The notes: generated by a model not told the origin, from the letters alone. 64,000 nt of DNA from Mixta sp. Marseille-Q2659 (GCF_940807255.1 NZ_CALNWY010000006.1:89139-153138), one strand, 5' to 3'. Shown: positions 1-14,661, counted from the first letter of the stretch. Made by a program: numbers and translations.

Positions 1-1823
1 ACCGCGCCTTTATCCGCGCTGGTTGCCAGTGATGCATAGGCGCGCAGGGCAAGTGAAACCAGACGCTGGCGCGAATGCGGCGTCCAGGCCGCTTCGCCGC
101 GCGCTTCTTCCTGTTCACGACGCGCATGCAGTTCATTGTCCGGCACTGCCAGCTTGATCCCACGGCTCGGAATATCAATTTCAATCATATCGCCATCGCG
201 CACCAGTGCGATGGTTCCGCCACTGGCCGCTTCGGGTGATACGTGTCCGATGGACAGGCCAGAGGTGCCTCCGGAGAAACGACCGTCGGTAATCAACGCA
301 CAGCTTTTACCCAGCCCCATCGATTTCAGATACGTGGTTGGATAGAGCATTTCCTGCATGCCCGGCCCGCCTTTCGGCCCTTCGTAGCGAATTACCACCA
401 CGTCGCCCGCCACAACTTTGCCGCCAAGAATCGCCTCGACCGCATCATCCTGGCTTTCATAAACTTTCGCCGGGCCGCGGAAGGTCAGGATCTCTTTATC
501 TACGCCAGCCGTTTTGACGATGCAGCCATCTTCCGCCATGTTGCCGTAAAGTACTGCCAGCCCGCCGTCCTGACTGTAAGCGTATTCGCGTGAGCGGATA
601 CAGCCTTCCTGACGATCGTCATCCAGCGTATCCCAACGGCATTCTTGCGAGAAAGCCTGGGTAGTACGAATGCCCGCCGGGCCGGCGCGGAACATCTTCT
701 TCACCGCCTCATCCTGCGTCAGCATGATGTCGTAGTTATCCAGCGTATCGCGCAGCGTGGTGCCCAGTACGTTATGCACGTTGGTATTAAGCAATCCGGC
801 ACGATCCAGCTCGCCAAGGATGCCGATTACGCCGCCTGCGCGGTGAACATCTTCCATGTGATATTTCTGCGTGCTGGGCGCCACTTTGCATAAATGCGGC
901 ACCTTACGTGACAGGCGATCAATGTCAGAAATATTGAAATCAACTTCGCCTTCCTGCGCTGCTGCCAGCAGGTGCAGAACGGTATTGGTGGAGCCGCCCA
1001 TCGCAATATCGAGCGTCATCGCATTTTCAAAGGCGGCTTTGTTGGCGATATTACGCGGCAGCGCAGTTTCATCATCCTGCTCGTAATAACGCTTCGCCAG
1101 GCTGACGATACGTTTGCCAGCGTTAACGAATAATTCTTTGCGATCGGCGTGGGTAGCCAGCAACGAACCGTTCCCCGGTTGAGACAGTCCCAGCGCTTCG
1201 GTCAGGCAGTTCATAGAGTTAGCGGTAAACATCCCGGAACAGGAGCCGCAGGTTGGACAGGCAGAACGTTCGATTTGATCGCTCTCTGCATCGCTAACGT
1301 TGGGGTTAGCGCCCTGAATCATGGCATCAACCAGATCGAGCTTGATAATTTTATCGGACAGTTTGGTTTTACCCGCTTCCATCGGCCCGCCGGAAACAAA
1401 AATCGCCGGAATATTCAGGCGCAGCGCGGCCATCATCATTCCCGGCGTGATCTTATCGCAGTTGGAAATGCACACCATTGCATCAGCGCAGTGGGCATTA
1501 ACCATATATTCTACCGAGTCGGCGATCAGCTCACGCGACGGCAGTGAATAGAGCATGCCGCCGTGGCCCATCGCAATACCGTCGTCTACCGCGATGGTAT
1601 TGAACTCTTTCGCCACACCGCCTGCCGCTTCGATCTGCTCGGCGACCAGTTTGCCAAGGTCGCGCAGATGAACGTGGCCCGGCACGAACTGAGTGAAGGA
1701 GTTAACGACGGCGATAATCGGTTTGCCGAAATCGGCGTCGGTCATTCCCGTGGCGCGCCAGAGTGCGCGGGCGCCGGCCATATTGCGGCCGTGAGTGGTA
1801 GTGGCGGAACGGTACTTAGGCAT
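1..1823 (-). CDS. ilvD: Dihydroxy-acid dehydratase IlvD, 3' end cut by window edge
   Basis: Converts 2,3-dihydroxy-isovalerate and 2,3-dihydroxy-3-methylvalerate to the 2-oxo acids, the third common step of valine and isoleucine synthesis. The reverse strand is open from the ATG at 1823 to base 1, about 607 codons; family members have about 616, so only the last few residues lie outside. The protein starts [20 protein letters not shown]. Iron-sulfur ligand motifs CISNCDK (about residue 120) and [11 protein letters not shown] (about residue 190-200) are visible. A GGAG lies about 10 nt before the ATG. It is the last ilv gene seen here, 61 bp after ilvE and presumably in the same transcript. 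ilvA, next in E. coli, would lie outside the window. Confidence 0.97.
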   Translation of the reverse strand, partial: MPKYRSATTTHGRNMAGARALWRATGMTDADFGKPIIAVVNSFTQFVPGHVHLRDLGKLVAEQIEAAGGVAKEFNTIAVDDGIAMGHGGMLYSLPSRELIADSVEYMVNAHCADAMVCISNCDKITPGMMMAALRLNIPAIFVSGGPMEAGKTKLSDKIIKLDLVDAMIQGANPNVSDAESDQIERSACPTCGSCSGMFTANSMNCLTEALGLSQPGNGSLLATHADRKELFVNAGKRIVSLAKRYYEQDDETALPRNIANKAAFENAMTLDIAMGGSTNTVLHLLAAAQEGEVDFNISDIDRLSRKVPHLCKVAPSTQKYHMEDVHRAGGVIGILGELDRAGLLNTNVHNVLGTTLRDTLDNYDIMLTQDEAVKKMFRAGPAGIRTTQAFSQECRWDTLDDDRQEGCIRSREYAYSQDGGLAVLYGNMAEDGCIVKTAGVDKEILTFRGPAKVYESQDDAVEAILGGKVVAGDVVVIRYEGPKGGPGMQEMLYPTTYLKSMGLGKSCALITDGRFSGGTSGLSIGHVSPEAASGGTIALVRDGDMIEIDIPSRGIKLAVPDNELHARREQEEARGEAAWTPHSRQRLVSLALRAYASLATSADKGA

Positions 1824-1851
1824 GCTCTGTTTACTCCAGTCTGGTAAATAA

Positions 1852-1872
1852 GCGGGCCTGTTTAAGACCCGC
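1852..1872 (-). other. Hairpin in the ilvE-ilvD spacer
   Basis: On the minus strand GCGGGTC pairs with GGCCCGC (one G-U pair) around a 7-nt loop, and TTATTT follows. It resembles a weak terminator or an RNA-processing hairpin inside the operon. The function is inferred from shape alone. Confidence 0.35.
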
Positions 1873-1884
1873 AAAATAAGTTGT

Positions 1885-2814
1885 TTATGGGTTTACCGGA
1901 TCCAGCCAGCCCCATTTATCTTCAGTTTCGCCGGTGAACAGGCCAAAGAATGCCTGCTGGATACGCTTGGTTACCGGGCCGCATTTGCCTTCGCCCACTT
2001 TGATACCGTCTACGCTGCGTACCGGTGTGATTTCAGCCGCGGTACCAGACATAAAGACCTCATCGGCCAGATAGAGCGACTCACGTGACAGCACCTGCTC
2101 GCGCACTTCGATTCCGGCATCTTTGGCCAGCTTGATAATGGCATCGCGAGTAATGCCCGGCAGTGCGGAAGAGGTAAACGGCGGCGTAAACAGAATGCCG
2201 TCTTTCACTTCAAACAGGTTTTCACCGGCGCCTTCGGAGATATAACCGTTGGTATCCAGCGCAATGCCTTCCTGATAGCCATGACGGCGCGCTTCGCTGC
2301 CGACCAGCAGTGAGGAAAGGTAGTTGCCGCCCGCTTTCGCGGCGGTAGGAATGGTGTTCGGCGCCACGCGATTCCACGAAGAAACCATCGCATCAATGCC
2401 CTGCTCCAGCGCTTCCGCGCCCAGGTAAGCTCCCCACGGGAAAGCGGCAATAATGACGTCAGTACTGTAGCCTTCCGGCGGGTTGACGCCCAGGCCGACA
2501 TCGCCAACAAAAGCCAGAGGACGAATATAAGCGCTTTGCAGCTTGTTCACGCGCAGCACTTCACGGCAGGCTGCCATCAGCTCATCCACGCTATGTTTCA
2601 GCGGGAAACGATAAATTTTGGCAGAGTCGTGCAGGCGCTGCATATGTTCACGATGACGGAAGACAACGGGTCCTTTATGCGAGTCGTAGCAGCGGACGCC
2701 TTCGAAAACTGACGTGCCGTAATGCAGGGCATGAGACATCACGCTGACTTTTGCCTCTTCCCATTTCACCATCTCGCCGTTGAACCAGATAAAGTCTGCT
2801 TTCTTCGTACTCAT
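1885..2814 (-). CDS. ilvE: Branched-chain amino acid aminotransferase IlvE
   Basis: PLP-dependent transaminase that makes valine, leucine and isoleucine from their 2-oxo acids with glutamate as amino donor; cytoplasmic. It has 309 residues, the usual length of the fold-type IV family. The PLP lysine is K160 in [10 protein letters not shown]. The substrate-site stretch EGVRCYDS is near residue 38, and the cofactor phosphate region [10 protein letters not shown] is near residue 255. The gene begins 18 bp after ilvM and is followed by ilvD, so it belongs to the ilvGMED transcript controlled by the leader at 4883-4981. Confidence 0.98.
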   Translation of the reverse strand: MSTKKADFIWFNGEMVKWEEAKVSVMSHALHYGTSVFEGVRCYDSHKGPVVFRHREHMQRLHDSAKIYRFPLKHSVDELMAACREVLRVNKLQSAYIRPLAFVGDVGLGVNPPEGYSTDVIIAAFPWGAYLGAEALEQGIDAMVSSWNRVAPNTIPTAAKAGGNYLSSLLVGSEARRHGYQEGIALDTNGYISEGAGENLFEVKDGILFTPPFTSSALPGITRDAIIKLAKDAGIEVREQVLSRESLYLADEVFMSGTAAEITPVRSVDGIKVGEGKCGPVTKRIQQAFFGLFTGETEDKWGWLDPVNP

Positions 2815-2832
2815 TCTTATTTCCTTTCGCGA

Positions 2833-3090
2833 CTATGCGCGGATTTGTTGTGTTGTCTGTTGTTGGATCTGGACGCAAGCGACATCCATCAGTTTGCTCA
2901 GCTGTGTTGACAGTAAATCGACTGAGCGCTGGCTGGCAACGGTCATTTCAATATTAATGTTTCCGGCGTTGGCAACGCTGGCCATATTCATGGCGCAAAC
3001 CTGAAAACCACGATGACGAACGACGCGCAGGATGCGCTCCAGAACTTCAGGCCGAAAGCGCGCTTCGATAGATAACTGGTGCTGATTCAT
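2833..3090 (-). CDS. ilvM: Acetolactate synthase II small subunit IlvM
   Basis: Regulatory subunit of acetohydroxyacid synthase II, needed for full activity of IlvG. It has 85 residues with an ACT-like fold: [20 protein letters not shown] at the N terminus, then a VCAMNMAS strand. Its ATG overlaps the ilvG stop by 4 bp (ATGA), typical of translational coupling between subunits. Length and sequence match the enterobacterial IlvM family (about 87 aa). Confidence 0.96.
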   Translation of the reverse strand: MNQHQLSIEARFRPEVLERILRVVRHRGFQVCAMNMASVANAGNINIEMTVASQRSVDLLSTQLSKLMDVACVQIQQQTTQQIRA

Positions 3091-4733
3091 ACGGTTTTCT
3101 CCATCATATTTGCGTTACTGGCACCGGGCGGCACCAGAGGCCAGACGTTTTCATGCTCATCAATAGCCACATGCAGCAAATAAGGACCTTCACTGTTCAG
3201 CAGAGCATCTAATGCGGCGTCGACCTGATCTTTACGGGTGATACGTTGGCCAGGAATATCAAAAGCGCTGGCCAGCGTCAGGAAATCGGGGTTATCGGAC
3301 AGGTTGGTTTCACTGTAGCGTTCGGAAAAAAAGAGCTGCTGCCACTGACGTACCATGCCCAGGCGCTGGTTATCCATCAGAACGATTTTGATCGGCAGCC
3401 GTTTGCGTTTAATGGTGCCCAGCTCCTGAACATTCATCATGAAAGAGCCATCGCCGGAAACGCAGATTACGGTGTCTTCAGGACGGGCAACCTGCGCGCC
3501 AACCGCTGCCGGCAGGCCAAAACCCATGGTTCCCAATCCGCTTGAAGTAATGAAATTTTCCGGCGCGCTGAATGTCATATGCTGGGCGGTCCACATCTGA
3601 TGTTGCCCAACATCGGTCGTGACGACGGCGGAGGCCGCTTTGCGCTCTGACAACTGACGTAAAAACAGAGGCGCGTAAATAGCGTCGCCCGGGTGATCGT
3701 AACGCCAGCTATGCGTCGCTTTCAGATCCATAACTTCGGCACGCCACTCGGCGATCTGACAAGCCTGTGCCAGCTCAGGTAACAGCACATTGAAATCACC
3801 TTGTAAGCCAACATGTGCGCGGCGTAGTTTGTTCAGTTCGGCAGGATCAATATCCATATGGATAACGCTGGCATGAGGTGCAAATGTATCCAGCTTACCG
3901 GTTACGCGGTCATCAAAGCGGGCGCCAACGGCAATCAGTAAATCGCACTGCTGCACCGCCAGGTTAGCAGCCTTTGTTCCATGCATGCCTAACATGCCCA
4001 GGTAACAGGGATCGCTGGCGTTCGGCGCACCCAAACCTTTTAATGTCGCGACGGCTGGAATACCGGTTTGTTGGATAAAGTCACGTAGCGCTGGAACAGC
4101 TTGCGCAATCCCTACGCCACCGCCTACGTATAAAATGGGCTTTTTCGCCTGGGCTATCAGCGCGCGCGCCTGCTGCAGCTCTTGATGAGGATGTTCAGCA
4201 ATTTCGGCTACCGGCAGTAAATGCGGCGTCAGATCACCGCTGGCGACCTGAATATTTTTAGGAATATCAACCAGTACCGGACCAGGGCGGCCAGATTGGG
4301 CGATAGCAAAAGCTTCAGCCATAATTTCCGGCAGCGTTTCCAGCGACTCAACCAAAAAACTGTGTTTCGTACAGGCCAGAGACAGTCCCAGTACATCAAT
4401 TTCCTGAAATGCATCGGTGCCAATAAGCGGGGAAGCAACCTGTCCGGTAATAGCGACAACCGGAACAGAATCCATCAATGCATCTGCCAAACCGGTGATC
4501 AGATTGGTTGCACCGGGCCCGGAGGTGGCAATACAGACGCCAACCTTACCAGTGGCGCGAGCATATCCAATCGCGGCCATGGCAGCACCTTGCTCATGAC
4601 GACACAGTAGATGTTCGACGCCTCCGTCATACAGCGCATCATAAACTGGCATAATCGCGCCGCCTGGATAACCGAATACGGTTTCAACCCCTTGCGCATG
4701 TAACGCCTGAACCACCCACTGAGCCCCTGTCAT
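3087..4733 (-). CDS. ilvG: Acetolactate synthase II large subunit IlvG, intact
   Basis: ThDP- and FAD-dependent enzyme that condenses pyruvate with pyruvate or 2-oxobutyrate, the first committed step of branched-chain amino acid synthesis. The chosen ATG at 4733 gives 548 residues starting [15 protein letters not shown], the length of E. coli IlvG. An AGGGG lies 8 nt before this ATG, so the longer frame opening at 4769 is not favoured. The catalytic ThDP glutamate is E47 in CRHEQGAAM, and the ThDP-metal motif GDGSFMMN lies near residue 430. The frame is uninterrupted, unlike the well-known frameshifted ilvG of E. coli K-12. It is preceded by the ilv attenuator. Confidence 0.98.
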   Translation of the reverse strand: MTGAQWVVQALHAQGVETVFGYPGGAIMPVYDALYDGGVEHLLCRHEQGAAMAAIGYARATGKVGVCIATSGPGATNLITGLADALMDSVPVVAITGQVASPLIGTDAFQEIDVLGLSLACTKHSFLVESLETLPEIMAEAFAIAQSGRPGPVLVDIPKNIQVASGDLTPHLLPVAEIAEHPHQELQQARALIAQAKKPILYVGGGVGIAQAVPALRDFIQQTGIPAVATLKGLGAPNASDPCYLGMLGMHGTKAANLAVQQCDLLIAVGARFDDRVTGKLDTFAPHASVIHMDIDPAELNKLRRAHVGLQGDFNVLLPELAQACQIAEWRAEVMDLKATHSWRYDHPGDAIYAPLFLRQLSERKAASAVVTTDVGQHQMWTAQHMTFSAPENFITSSGLGTMGFGLPAAVGAQVARPEDTVICVSGDGSFMMNVQELGTIKRKRLPIKIVLMDNQRLGMVRQWQQLFFSERYSETNLSDNPDFLTLASAFDIPGQRITRKDQVDAALDALLNSEGPYLLHVAIDEHENVWPLVPPGASNANMMEKTV

Positions 4734-4827
4734 CGTTATTCCCCTGTGTTTTCCGGGGAACAACAGCATTTTATGCTACTGTGCATTGTTTGTTCCTCTC
4801 TTATTGACTATCCCGATGCCTGACCAT

Positions 4828-4858
4828 AAAAAAACCCCCGGACCTTTCGGTGCGGGGG
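4828..4858 (-). terminator. ilv operon attenuator terminator
   Basis: On the minus strand CCCCCGCACC pairs with GGTCCGGGGG around GAAA with one internal mismatch, and seven T follow. It lies between the leader peptide ilvL and ilvG, where the ilvGMEDA attenuator is in enterobacteria. When charged Ile, Val and Leu tRNAs are plentiful the leader is translated without stalling and this hairpin stops transcription. Confidence 0.9.
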
Positions 4859-4882
4859 TTCTTTTGGTTTCAGGCTTGATTT

Positions 4883-4981
4883 TTAAGCCTTTCTTCCTCC
4901 GAGCGCAGCCCCGCACGGTGTGATAATAATCACCACCACGCTAATCACGACTAGGCTAATCACTCGTAGAAGGGCTTTCAT
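4883..4981 (-). CDS. ilvL: ilv operon leader peptide IlvL
   Basis: A 32-residue peptide starting MKALLRVISLVVISVVV and ending CGAALGGRKA, nearly identical to the E. coli ilv leader. Fifteen of its 32 residues are Leu, Val or Ile, in runs such as VVVIII. Ribosome stalling on these codons when a branched-chain aminoacyl-tRNA is short prevents formation of the terminator at 4828-4858. No strong ribosome binding site is visible before the ATG. The gene is too short for ordinary gene finders. Confidence 0.93.
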   Translation of the reverse strand: MKALLRVISLVVISVVVIIITPCGAALGGRKA

Positions 4982-5023
4982 ATGCTGTTCAGAATTTCAC
5001 TTATTCGAAGTAATGCCTAAAGA

Positions 5024-5051
5024 GGTATCACAGATAGATACTGCCCGACAA
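5024..5051 (-). promoter_or_regulatory. Candidate ilvLGMED promoter
   Basis: On the minus strand TTGTCG (-35, 5046-5051), a 16-nt spacer and GATACC preceded by TGT (extended -10, 5024-5029) would start RNA about 36 nt before the ilvL ATG. The rest of the ilvL-comM interval (4982-5319) is AT-rich and must also hold the comM promoter; I see no gene in it. The prediction is from motif match only. Confidence 0.35.
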
Positions 5052-5319
5052 CCTTTTTCATCACTTAATTTTATGAGCGGAATATTCACTTATATAAAAA
5101 GGCTTATTTTTCAAAATATAAAGTTTATTGAAAGTTATTCATTACGAACGTGTCGCAATGAATAACGGCCGTATTAAATCGATCGCGCTTCCGTACAGCT
5201 TGTAACGGTAATGCAAAAAATTTGAATTTTTTCGGGATGACGCTCAACGTTTTTTAAAGAGGATCGCATCGACGTTAAGGGTTACGCATACTCCTTTCGA
5301 CATCGTACAAGGAGGGAGC

Positions 5320-6840
5320 ATGTCTTTATCCCGTATTGCCACGCGCGCCGCTCTTGGTGTTAAAGCGCCATTGGTTATGGTCGAAGTCCATATAAGCAGT
5401 GGTTTGCCCGGTCTTTCGCTGGTTGGATTACCTGAAAAGACAGTAAAAGAAGCGCGCGACAGAGTTCGTAGCGCCATCATTAACAGTGGTTTCACTTTCC
5501 CAGCAAAGCGAGTAACGGTTAATTTAGCCCCTGCTGATTTGCCTAAAGAGGGCGGACGATTTGACTTACCTATTGCGATTGCCATTCTTGCCGCTTCAGA
5601 ACAGTTGCCTGACGTACAGATGGCCCAATATGAATTCTTAGGGGAGTTGGCGCTAAGCGGAGCATTGAGAGGCATACAGGGAGCCATACCGGCTGCCATA
5701 GCTGCAAAGGAAGCAGGAAGGCGGTTAATTTTACCTGCTGAGAACGCGACAGATGTTGGGTTAGTCGACCAGAAAGAATCACTGGTTGCAGATAGCCTGA
5801 CGGAGATATGTGCTTTTCTTTTACAGCAACACACGCTTTCACCAGGGCGAGCAGAAGAGAGAGATAAAGAAGAAATAGCCGAAGATCTTAGCGATATTAT
5901 TGGTCAACAGCAGGGAAAGCGCGCATTGGAAGTTGCCGCTGCCGGCGGACATAATCTGCTGCTTATTGGCCCACCGGGAACAGGAAAAACTATGCTGGCG
6001 ATGCGCCTTACCGGTCTGTTACCTCCTCTTACTGATAGCGAAGCGCTGGAGTGCGCTACCATTGCCAGTATCATCAATAGCGGCGGTGTTCATAAGCAGT
6101 GGCGTAAGCGTCCATTCCGTCTTCCTCATCACAGCTCAACGCTATATGCGCTTATTGGCGGCGGCGCGATTCCTCAGCCAGGCGAAATCACATTAGCGCA
6201 TAATGGCGTACTGTTTTTGGATGAGCTGCCAGAATTTAGCAGGAAAACGCTGGATTCATTGCGCGAGCCGTTAGAAAGCGGCGAAATCACAATTTCCCGC
6301 GCGCGCGCCAAGGTCACGTGGCCTGCAAGATTTCAGCTGGTAGCAGCCATGAATCCCAGCCCAACAGGCCATTATCAGGGTAAACACAATCGTAGTTCGC
6401 CACAGCAAACGCTGCGCTATCTCAGTCGTCTTTCTGGTCCATTCCTCGATCGTTTCGATCTCTCCTTAGAAATCCCTCTGCTGCCGACAGGTATGCTAAG
6501 TCAGCCTCAGCGAGAGACTGAAAGCAGCGAGCAAGTTCGTGAGCGCGTATTAAAAGCGCGTAAATATCAGCTGGCCCGCCAAGGCAAAGTGAATGCACAA
6601 ATGACGAACGCCGAGGTGCAGAAATGGTGTGAGTTGCAAAAAGAGGATGCTGAGTGGCTGGAGTCTATATTGGTTACGCTGGGGCTATCAGTCAGAGCGT
6701 GGCAACGTCTGCTTAAGGTTTCTCGTACTATCGCCGATCTGGCTGAGGAGGAAGTGCTTAAACGTTCTCATTTATTGGAAGCATTAAGCTATCGGGGGAT
6801 GGATCGTATGATGGCGCATTTGCATAAAAGTCTGGAGTAA
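5320..6840 (+). CDS. comM: ComM/YifB, Mg-chelatase-like AAA+ ATPase
   Basis: 506-residue protein of the YifB/ComM family. ComM is known as a hexameric helicase that promotes branch migration during integration of transforming DNA; its role in bacteria not known to be naturally competent is uncertain. An N-terminal Lon-protease-like fold (about 1-180) precedes the AAA+ module with Walker A GPPGTGKT at 217-224 and Walker B VLFLDE at 297-302. The C-terminal Mg-chelatase domain contains RAWQRLLKVSRTIADL. The ATG is preceded by a strong AAGGAGGG. It is divergent from the ilv operon, as in E. coli. Confidence 0.95.
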   Translation: MSLSRIATRAALGVKAPLVMVEVHISSGLPGLSLVGLPEKTVKEARDRVRSAIINSGFTFPAKRVTVNLAPADLPKEGGRFDLPIAIAILAASEQLPDVQMAQYEFLGELALSGALRGIQGAIPAAIAAKEAGRRLILPAENATDVGLVDQKESLVADSLTEICAFLLQQHTLSPGRAEERDKEEIAEDLSDIIGQQQGKRALEVAAAGGHNLLLIGPPGTGKTMLAMRLTGLLPPLTDSEALECATIASIINSGGVHKQWRKRPFRLPHHSSTLYALIGGGAIPQPGEITLAHNGVLFLDELPEFSRKTLDSLREPLESGEITISRARAKVTWPARFQLVAAMNPSPTGHYQGKHNRSSPQQTLRYLSRLSGPFLDRFDLSLEIPLLPTGMLSQPQRETESSEQVRERVLKARKYQLARQGKVNAQMTNAEVQKWCELQKEDAEWLESILVTLGLSVRAWQRLLKVSRTIADLAEEEVLKRSHLLEALSYRGMDRMMAHLHKSLE

Positions 6841-6901
6841 AAATGGGGCCGTAGCCCCATTTTAAAACCGGATGAATATAATGCCCTGAGAAGTTTTTTG
6901 C

Positions 6902-7240
6902 TTAATCTTCTGAATCACTATAGTCTTCAACGCCTTCCATCTGTGGTTTACCACCAGAAAGGGTATGGAAGCGCTTCGGACGCTTAATACGCGTCATGTA
7001 TTTACTCCATACGCGCTCGGCTTCAGTTTGTGGTTCACGTAAACCACGACATACTTCTATAAACTGACGCTCTTCTTCTGTCACAGGCTCACGTCTGGAC
7101 AGATCAAGCTCATTAAACGCGTAACCGTGCCTTTCAAGAAGCTGTGCTTCTTTAATGGTGAAGTCACCATGACGCGAAAACCCACGCGGGTAGTGTTTGT
7201 TATCAAAAAAACGATTATTTGTTGCGAAGCTATCCGCCAT
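6902..7240 (-). CDS. maoP: Macrodomain Ori organization protein MaoP (YifE)
   Basis: 112-residue protein starting [20 protein letters not shown], matching YifE/MaoP in length and sequence. In E. coli MaoP acts with the nearby cis site maoS to constrain DNA mobility in the Ori macrodomain of the chromosome. The C terminus is acidic (EDYSDSED). It lies tail-to-tail with comM and head-to-head with hdfR, the E. coli arrangement. I cannot pick out maoS by eye. Confidence 0.92.
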   Translation of the reverse strand: MADSFATNNRFFDNKHYPRGFSRHGDFTIKEAQLLERHGYAFNELDLSRREPVTEEERQFIEVCRGLREPQTEAERVWSKYMTRIKRPKRFHTLSGGKPQMEGVEDYSDSED

Positions 7241-7361
7241 TTTACACGCTCCTAACTCTTCTATGGCCGTGCGATTTATGGCGCGGAGTATTAGTTAGGC
7301 TTGACAGAGTGTAAAACAAAACATTTAAATCATTACGACAAATATTTTTTGGGAGTGGGCT

Positions 7362-8189
7362 GTGGATACGGAATTACTAAAGACTTTTCTTGAAGTGAGC
7401 AGAACGCGTCATTTTGGACGTGCGGCAGAAGCCCTCTACCTTACGCAATCGGCAGTTAGTTTCCGCATCAGACAGCTGGAAAATCAGCTGGGCGTTAATC
7501 TGTTTACTCGTCATCGTAATAATATTCGGCTTACCGCTGCAGGCGAGCGCTTGCTTCCTTATGCTGAAAGCCTGATGAGTACCTGGATGATGGCTAAAAA
7601 AGAGGTAGCCCATACCCAACAGCATCATGAGTTGTCGATTGGTGCCAGCGCTTCTCTTTGGGAAGCCTATTTAACACCTTGGCTGCAAACTCTGTATGAA
7701 AACCGTGAAAGCCTGCATCTGGAGGCACGCGTCGCTCAACGTCACCTGTTGGTTAAACAACTACATGAGCGGCAGCTTGATTTATTGATCACCACGGAAG
7801 CGCCAAAAATGGATGAATTAACCAGCCAGCAAATTGGACATATTTCGTTAACGCTGTTTCGCTCGCGAAAAAGTGAGAAAAGAGAAAAATATGACTATAT
7901 CAAACTGGAATGGGGCGCCGATTTTCATCAGCATGAGAGCTATCTGGCTGGAGCGGACGATGTGCCAGTCCTTACGACCACGTCAGCCCATTTAACCAGA
8001 CAGTTACTGCATACAACCGGCGCTTGCGCATTTTTACCCGACAGCTGGATGCAACTTTATCCCGATCTGACCGTTATTCCCGATACGCCCGTAGCCGTCA
8101 GGCCTTTATATGCCGTTTGGTTACAGAATAGCGATCAGCAAACACATATCCGTCAGCTGCTAAAATTTCCAGTGCTGGTTCAAGCGTAA
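7362..8189 (+). CDS. hdfR: LysR-type regulator HdfR
   Basis: 275-residue LysR-family transcription factor. E. coli HdfR represses the flagellar master operon flhDC. The N terminus [20 protein letters not shown] begins the winged helix-turn-helix (about residues 3-60, with [15 protein letters not shown]); the rest is the effector-binding domain. The start is GTG, as expected for this family; the only purine-rich stretch before it is a weak GGGAGTGGG. It is divergent from maoP, so the 7241-7361 interval probably carries both promoters. It is convergent with the rRNA operon. Confidence 0.92.
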   Translation: MDTELLKTFLEVSRTRHFGRAAEALYLTQSAVSFRIRQLENQLGVNLFTRHRNNIRLTAAGERLLPYAESLMSTWMMAKKEVAHTQQHHELSIGASASLWEAYLTPWLQTLYENRESLHLEARVAQRHLLVKQLHERQLDLLITTEAPKMDELTSQQIGHISLTLFRSRKSEKREKYDYIKLEWGADFHQHESYLAGADDVPVLTTTSAHLTRQLLHTTGACAFLPDSWMQLYPDLTVIPDTPVAVRPLYAVWLQNSDQQTHIRQLLKFPVLVQA

Positions 8190-8221
8190 CGTGCTTTTAA
8201 AAAATGGAAGAGTAAGCAGGA

Positions 8222-8250
8222 AGGATGAGAGGCGCTTCTCCACTCATCCT
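8222..8250. other. Hairpin after hdfR
   Basis: AGGATGAG and CTCATCCT form a perfect 8-bp inverted repeat with a 13-nt loop, 33 bp after the hdfR stop. There is no T-run after it, so it is more likely an RNA-stabilising stem than a terminator. Confidence 0.4.
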
Positions 8251-8283
8251 GTATCACAGAGGATAAGAAGAAAATTTAAGGCA

Positions 8284-8317
8284 AAAAAAATCCTTTGCAT
8301 TAGCAAAGGATTTTTTT
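8284..8317. terminator. Bidirectional terminator between hdfR and the rRNA operon
   Basis: ATCCTTTGC and GCAAAGGAT pair around a short loop (ATTA), flanked by an A-run on one side and a T-run on the other. It can therefore terminate both hdfR (plus) and the rRNA-tRNA transcript (minus). It lies only 3 bp beyond the CCA end of tRNA-Trp. Confidence 0.9.
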
Positions 8318-8320
8318 ATC

Positions 8321-8396
<76 letters not shown>

Positions 8397-8404
8397 AAAT
8401 AGAG

Positions 8405-8481
8405 TGGCGGTGCGGACGGGACTCGAACCCGCGACCCCCGGCGTGACAGGCCGGTATTCTAACCGACTGAACTACCGCACC
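8405..8481 (-). tRNA. aspT: tRNA-Asp (GTC)
   Basis: 77 nt with an encoded CCA end. The acceptor GGTGCGG pairs with CCGCACC, the anticodon is GTC within CCTGTCACG, and the T arm is GGTTCGAGTCC. It lies between 5S and tRNA-Trp, so it is processed from the end of the rRNA transcript. Confidence 0.97.
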
Positions 8482-8552
8482 ACCGAATACTGCATTACCA
8501 GCGGGGTCTCGCTGATAACCGGCGCTACCTTTTCAGGTATGACCTTAATTTG

Positions 8553-8672
8553 ATGCCTGGCAGTTCCCTACTCTCGCATGGGGAGGCCCCACACTACCAT
8601 CGGCGCTGCGGCGTTTCACTTCTGAGTTCGGCATGGGGTCAGGTGGGACCACCGCGCTCTCGCCGCCAGGCA
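8553..8672 (-). rRNA. rrf: 5S ribosomal RNA
   Basis: About 120 nt starting TGCCTGGCGGC and ending in the complementary CCAGGCA, closing helix I. It follows the 23S gene by about 90 bp. Ends are set by homology with E. coli 5S. Confidence 0.96.
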
Positions 8673-8762
8673 AATTCTGTTTTCCCCCGCCGCCTTCCGG
8701 CCGCGCGGGATACATCCGTCAACAAGCTGAAGCTCTCAGTCCCAAAACGCCTGTGGCGTTGT

Positions 8763-11665
<2,903 letters not shown>

Positions 11666-11775
11666 TCACAACCCACAGGCGTCTTGCAACGCTTGCGTGC
11701 GTGAGTATTGAGAGAATCGTGAACAGTTTCATTACGAAAGCTGTTCCGTTTTCAATTTTCAGCTTGTTTCCGGAT

Positions 11776-11786
11776 TGTTAAAGAGC
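11776..11786 (-). promoter_or_regulatory. Spacer boxA before 23S rRNA
   Basis: GCTCTTTAACA on the minus strand, the NusB/NusE-binding boxA of rRNA antitermination, placed between tRNA-Ala and 23S. Confidence 0.8.
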
Positions 11787-11842
11787 AAAACTTCACAGTA
11801 CATTCGCAAATGCACTCTGGAGTGTTCATCAACCGAAGTTGA

Positions 11843-11918
11843 TGGTGGAGCTAAGCGGGATCGAACCGCTGACCTCCTGCGTGCAAGGCAGGCGCTCTCC
11901 CAGCTGAGCTATAGCCCC
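11843..11918 (-). tRNA. tRNA-Ala (TGC) in the rRNA spacer
   Basis: 76 nt starting GGGGCTATAGCTCAGCTGGG with anticodon TGC and an encoded CCA end. It is the second of two spacer tRNAs. Confidence 0.96.
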
Positions 11919-12031
11919 AGATGTGTTCGTAAAACCCGCGAAGAACCGTAATTCTTTTTCAGGCAAGGCGTACGTGCGGGACGTTTATCGTGATAAACGA
12001 CCGTGCGTGTAACGCAGCATGAGAAAGAATT

Positions 12032-12108
<77 letters not shown>

Positions 12109-12179
12109 GCCGGGGTTTTACTGCTCAATACTTCTATCAGACAATCTGTGTGAACACTGCACGGCGGGATAGTGCATGG

Positions 12180-13721
<1,542 letters not shown>

Positions 13722-13842
13722 AAAGTCTGATGCTAAAAGAAAAACGTCGTAATGAATTACGTGTTCACTCTTCAAGACTTGATACTGCAAGATTTTTTTG
13801 CGTATCCCGTCCGTGAGTGCCCACACAGATTGTCTGATAAAT

Positions 13843-13853
13843 TGTTAAAGAGC
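13843..13853 (-). promoter_or_regulatory. Leader boxA of the rRNA operon
   Basis: GCTCTTTAACA on the minus strand, followed by AATTTATCAGACAATCTGTG as in E. coli rrn leaders; part of the antitermination signal. Together with P1 and P2 it accounts for the 379-bp gap between gmhB and 16S. Confidence 0.85.
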
Positions 13854-13893
13854 GGTGCGACCGGCGCTTCGTGCCGTTGTCGCGAGGTGGCGT

Positions 13894-13921
13894 ATATTAC
13901 GCTTTCCTCTTTCAGAGTCAA
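13894..13921 (-). promoter_or_regulatory. rRNA promoter P2
   Basis: TTGACT (13916-13921), a 16-nt spacer and TAATAT (13894-13899) on the minus strand. It sits about 120 bp downstream of P1, as in E. coli. Confidence 0.85.
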
Positions 13922-14017
13922 CCTCTTTTTTCAGAAGTTTTTCTCCGGCGATTCAGACTTCGCTGAACCGCTCAACACCGCGTGGCGTAAGCCGTTGTGC
14001 CGTGTCGATGGAGGCGC

Positions 14018-14045
14018 ATTATAGGGAGTTCTTCCGGCCTGACAA
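14018..14045 (-). promoter_or_regulatory. rRNA promoter P1
   Basis: TTGTCA (14040-14045), a 16-nt spacer and TATAAT (14018-14023), followed by GCGCC. This is almost the E. coli rrnB P1 core, including the GC-rich discriminator used in stringent control. The A/T-rich stretch upstream (about 14046-14086) is a likely UP element. Confidence 0.92.
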
Positions 14046-14100
14046 GTGCTAATTTCAACTTTTTTGCTGTTCGTCGAAATTTCGCGCAGAACGCCTGTTT

Positions 14101-14661
14101 TTAACGCTGTTTTATCCGTTTCGGCAGCTCTGCGAGGCTATCCAGCACCCAATCAGCTGCTTTTTCGCCTTCTTCCGTTACCGCTTTACCGCTACGAACC
14201 AGGACTGTCGTACCGACGCCTGCCGCTTTACCCGCCAGCACATCATCAATCTTATCGCCAACCATATAAGAAGCAGCCATATCGATATTCAGGTGTTTCA
14301 TCGCGCTGAGCAGCATACCCGGCTGCGGCTTCCGGCATTCGCACGTCTGGCGATACGCTTCTACCGCCGCCTCTGGATGATGCGGGCAATAATAGATGCC
14401 ATCCAGATCCACTTCTCTGTCAGCCAGCGACCAGTCCATCCACTCGGTGAGTTGCATAAACTGATCTTCGCTAAACATGCCGCGCGCAATACCGGACTGA
14501 TTCGTTACCAGCACCAGCGCATAGCCCATTTTTTTCAGTTCCTGCATCGCCTCAATGACGCCGTCAATAAACTGAAAATCATCAATCTCATGGACATAGC
14601 CATGATCCACATTCACCGTACCATCGCGATCGAGAAAAATCGCCGGAACCTTAGCCGTCAC
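14101..14661 (-). CDS. gmhB: Heptose bisphosphate phosphatase GmhB
   Basis: Removes the 7-phosphate from D-glycero-D-manno-heptose 1,7-bisphosphate in ADP-heptose synthesis for the LPS core. 186 residues. The HAD motif I is FLDRDGTVN (about 9-17), motif II is TNQSG, and motif III/IV is around GDKIDD. Zn-binding residues are visible in CPHHPEA and CECRKP. The start is GTG at 14661 with AGGAG 8 nt upstream. It is immediately upstream of the rRNA promoters on the same strand, the position it has at E. coli rrnH. Confidence 0.95.
   Translation of the reverse strand: MTAKVPAIFLDRDGTVNVDHGYVHEIDDFQFIDGVIEAMQELKKMGYALVLVTNQSGIARGMFSEDQFMQLTEWMDWSLADREVDLDGIYYCPHHPEAAVEAYRQTCECRKPQPGMLLSAMKHLNIDMAASYMVGDKIDDVLAGKAAGVGTTVLVRSGKAVTEEGEKAADWVLDSLAELPKRIKQR

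Noticed and set aside
4733-4769. Longer start for ilvG with 12 extra residues
   Set aside because: The ATG at 4733 has the ribosome binding site and gives the exact family length; the extension reads through leader DNA.
4920-5165. 81-codon plus-strand frame between ilvL and comM
   Set aside because: Composed of AT-rich promoter DNA and the antisense of ilvL; no family resemblance.
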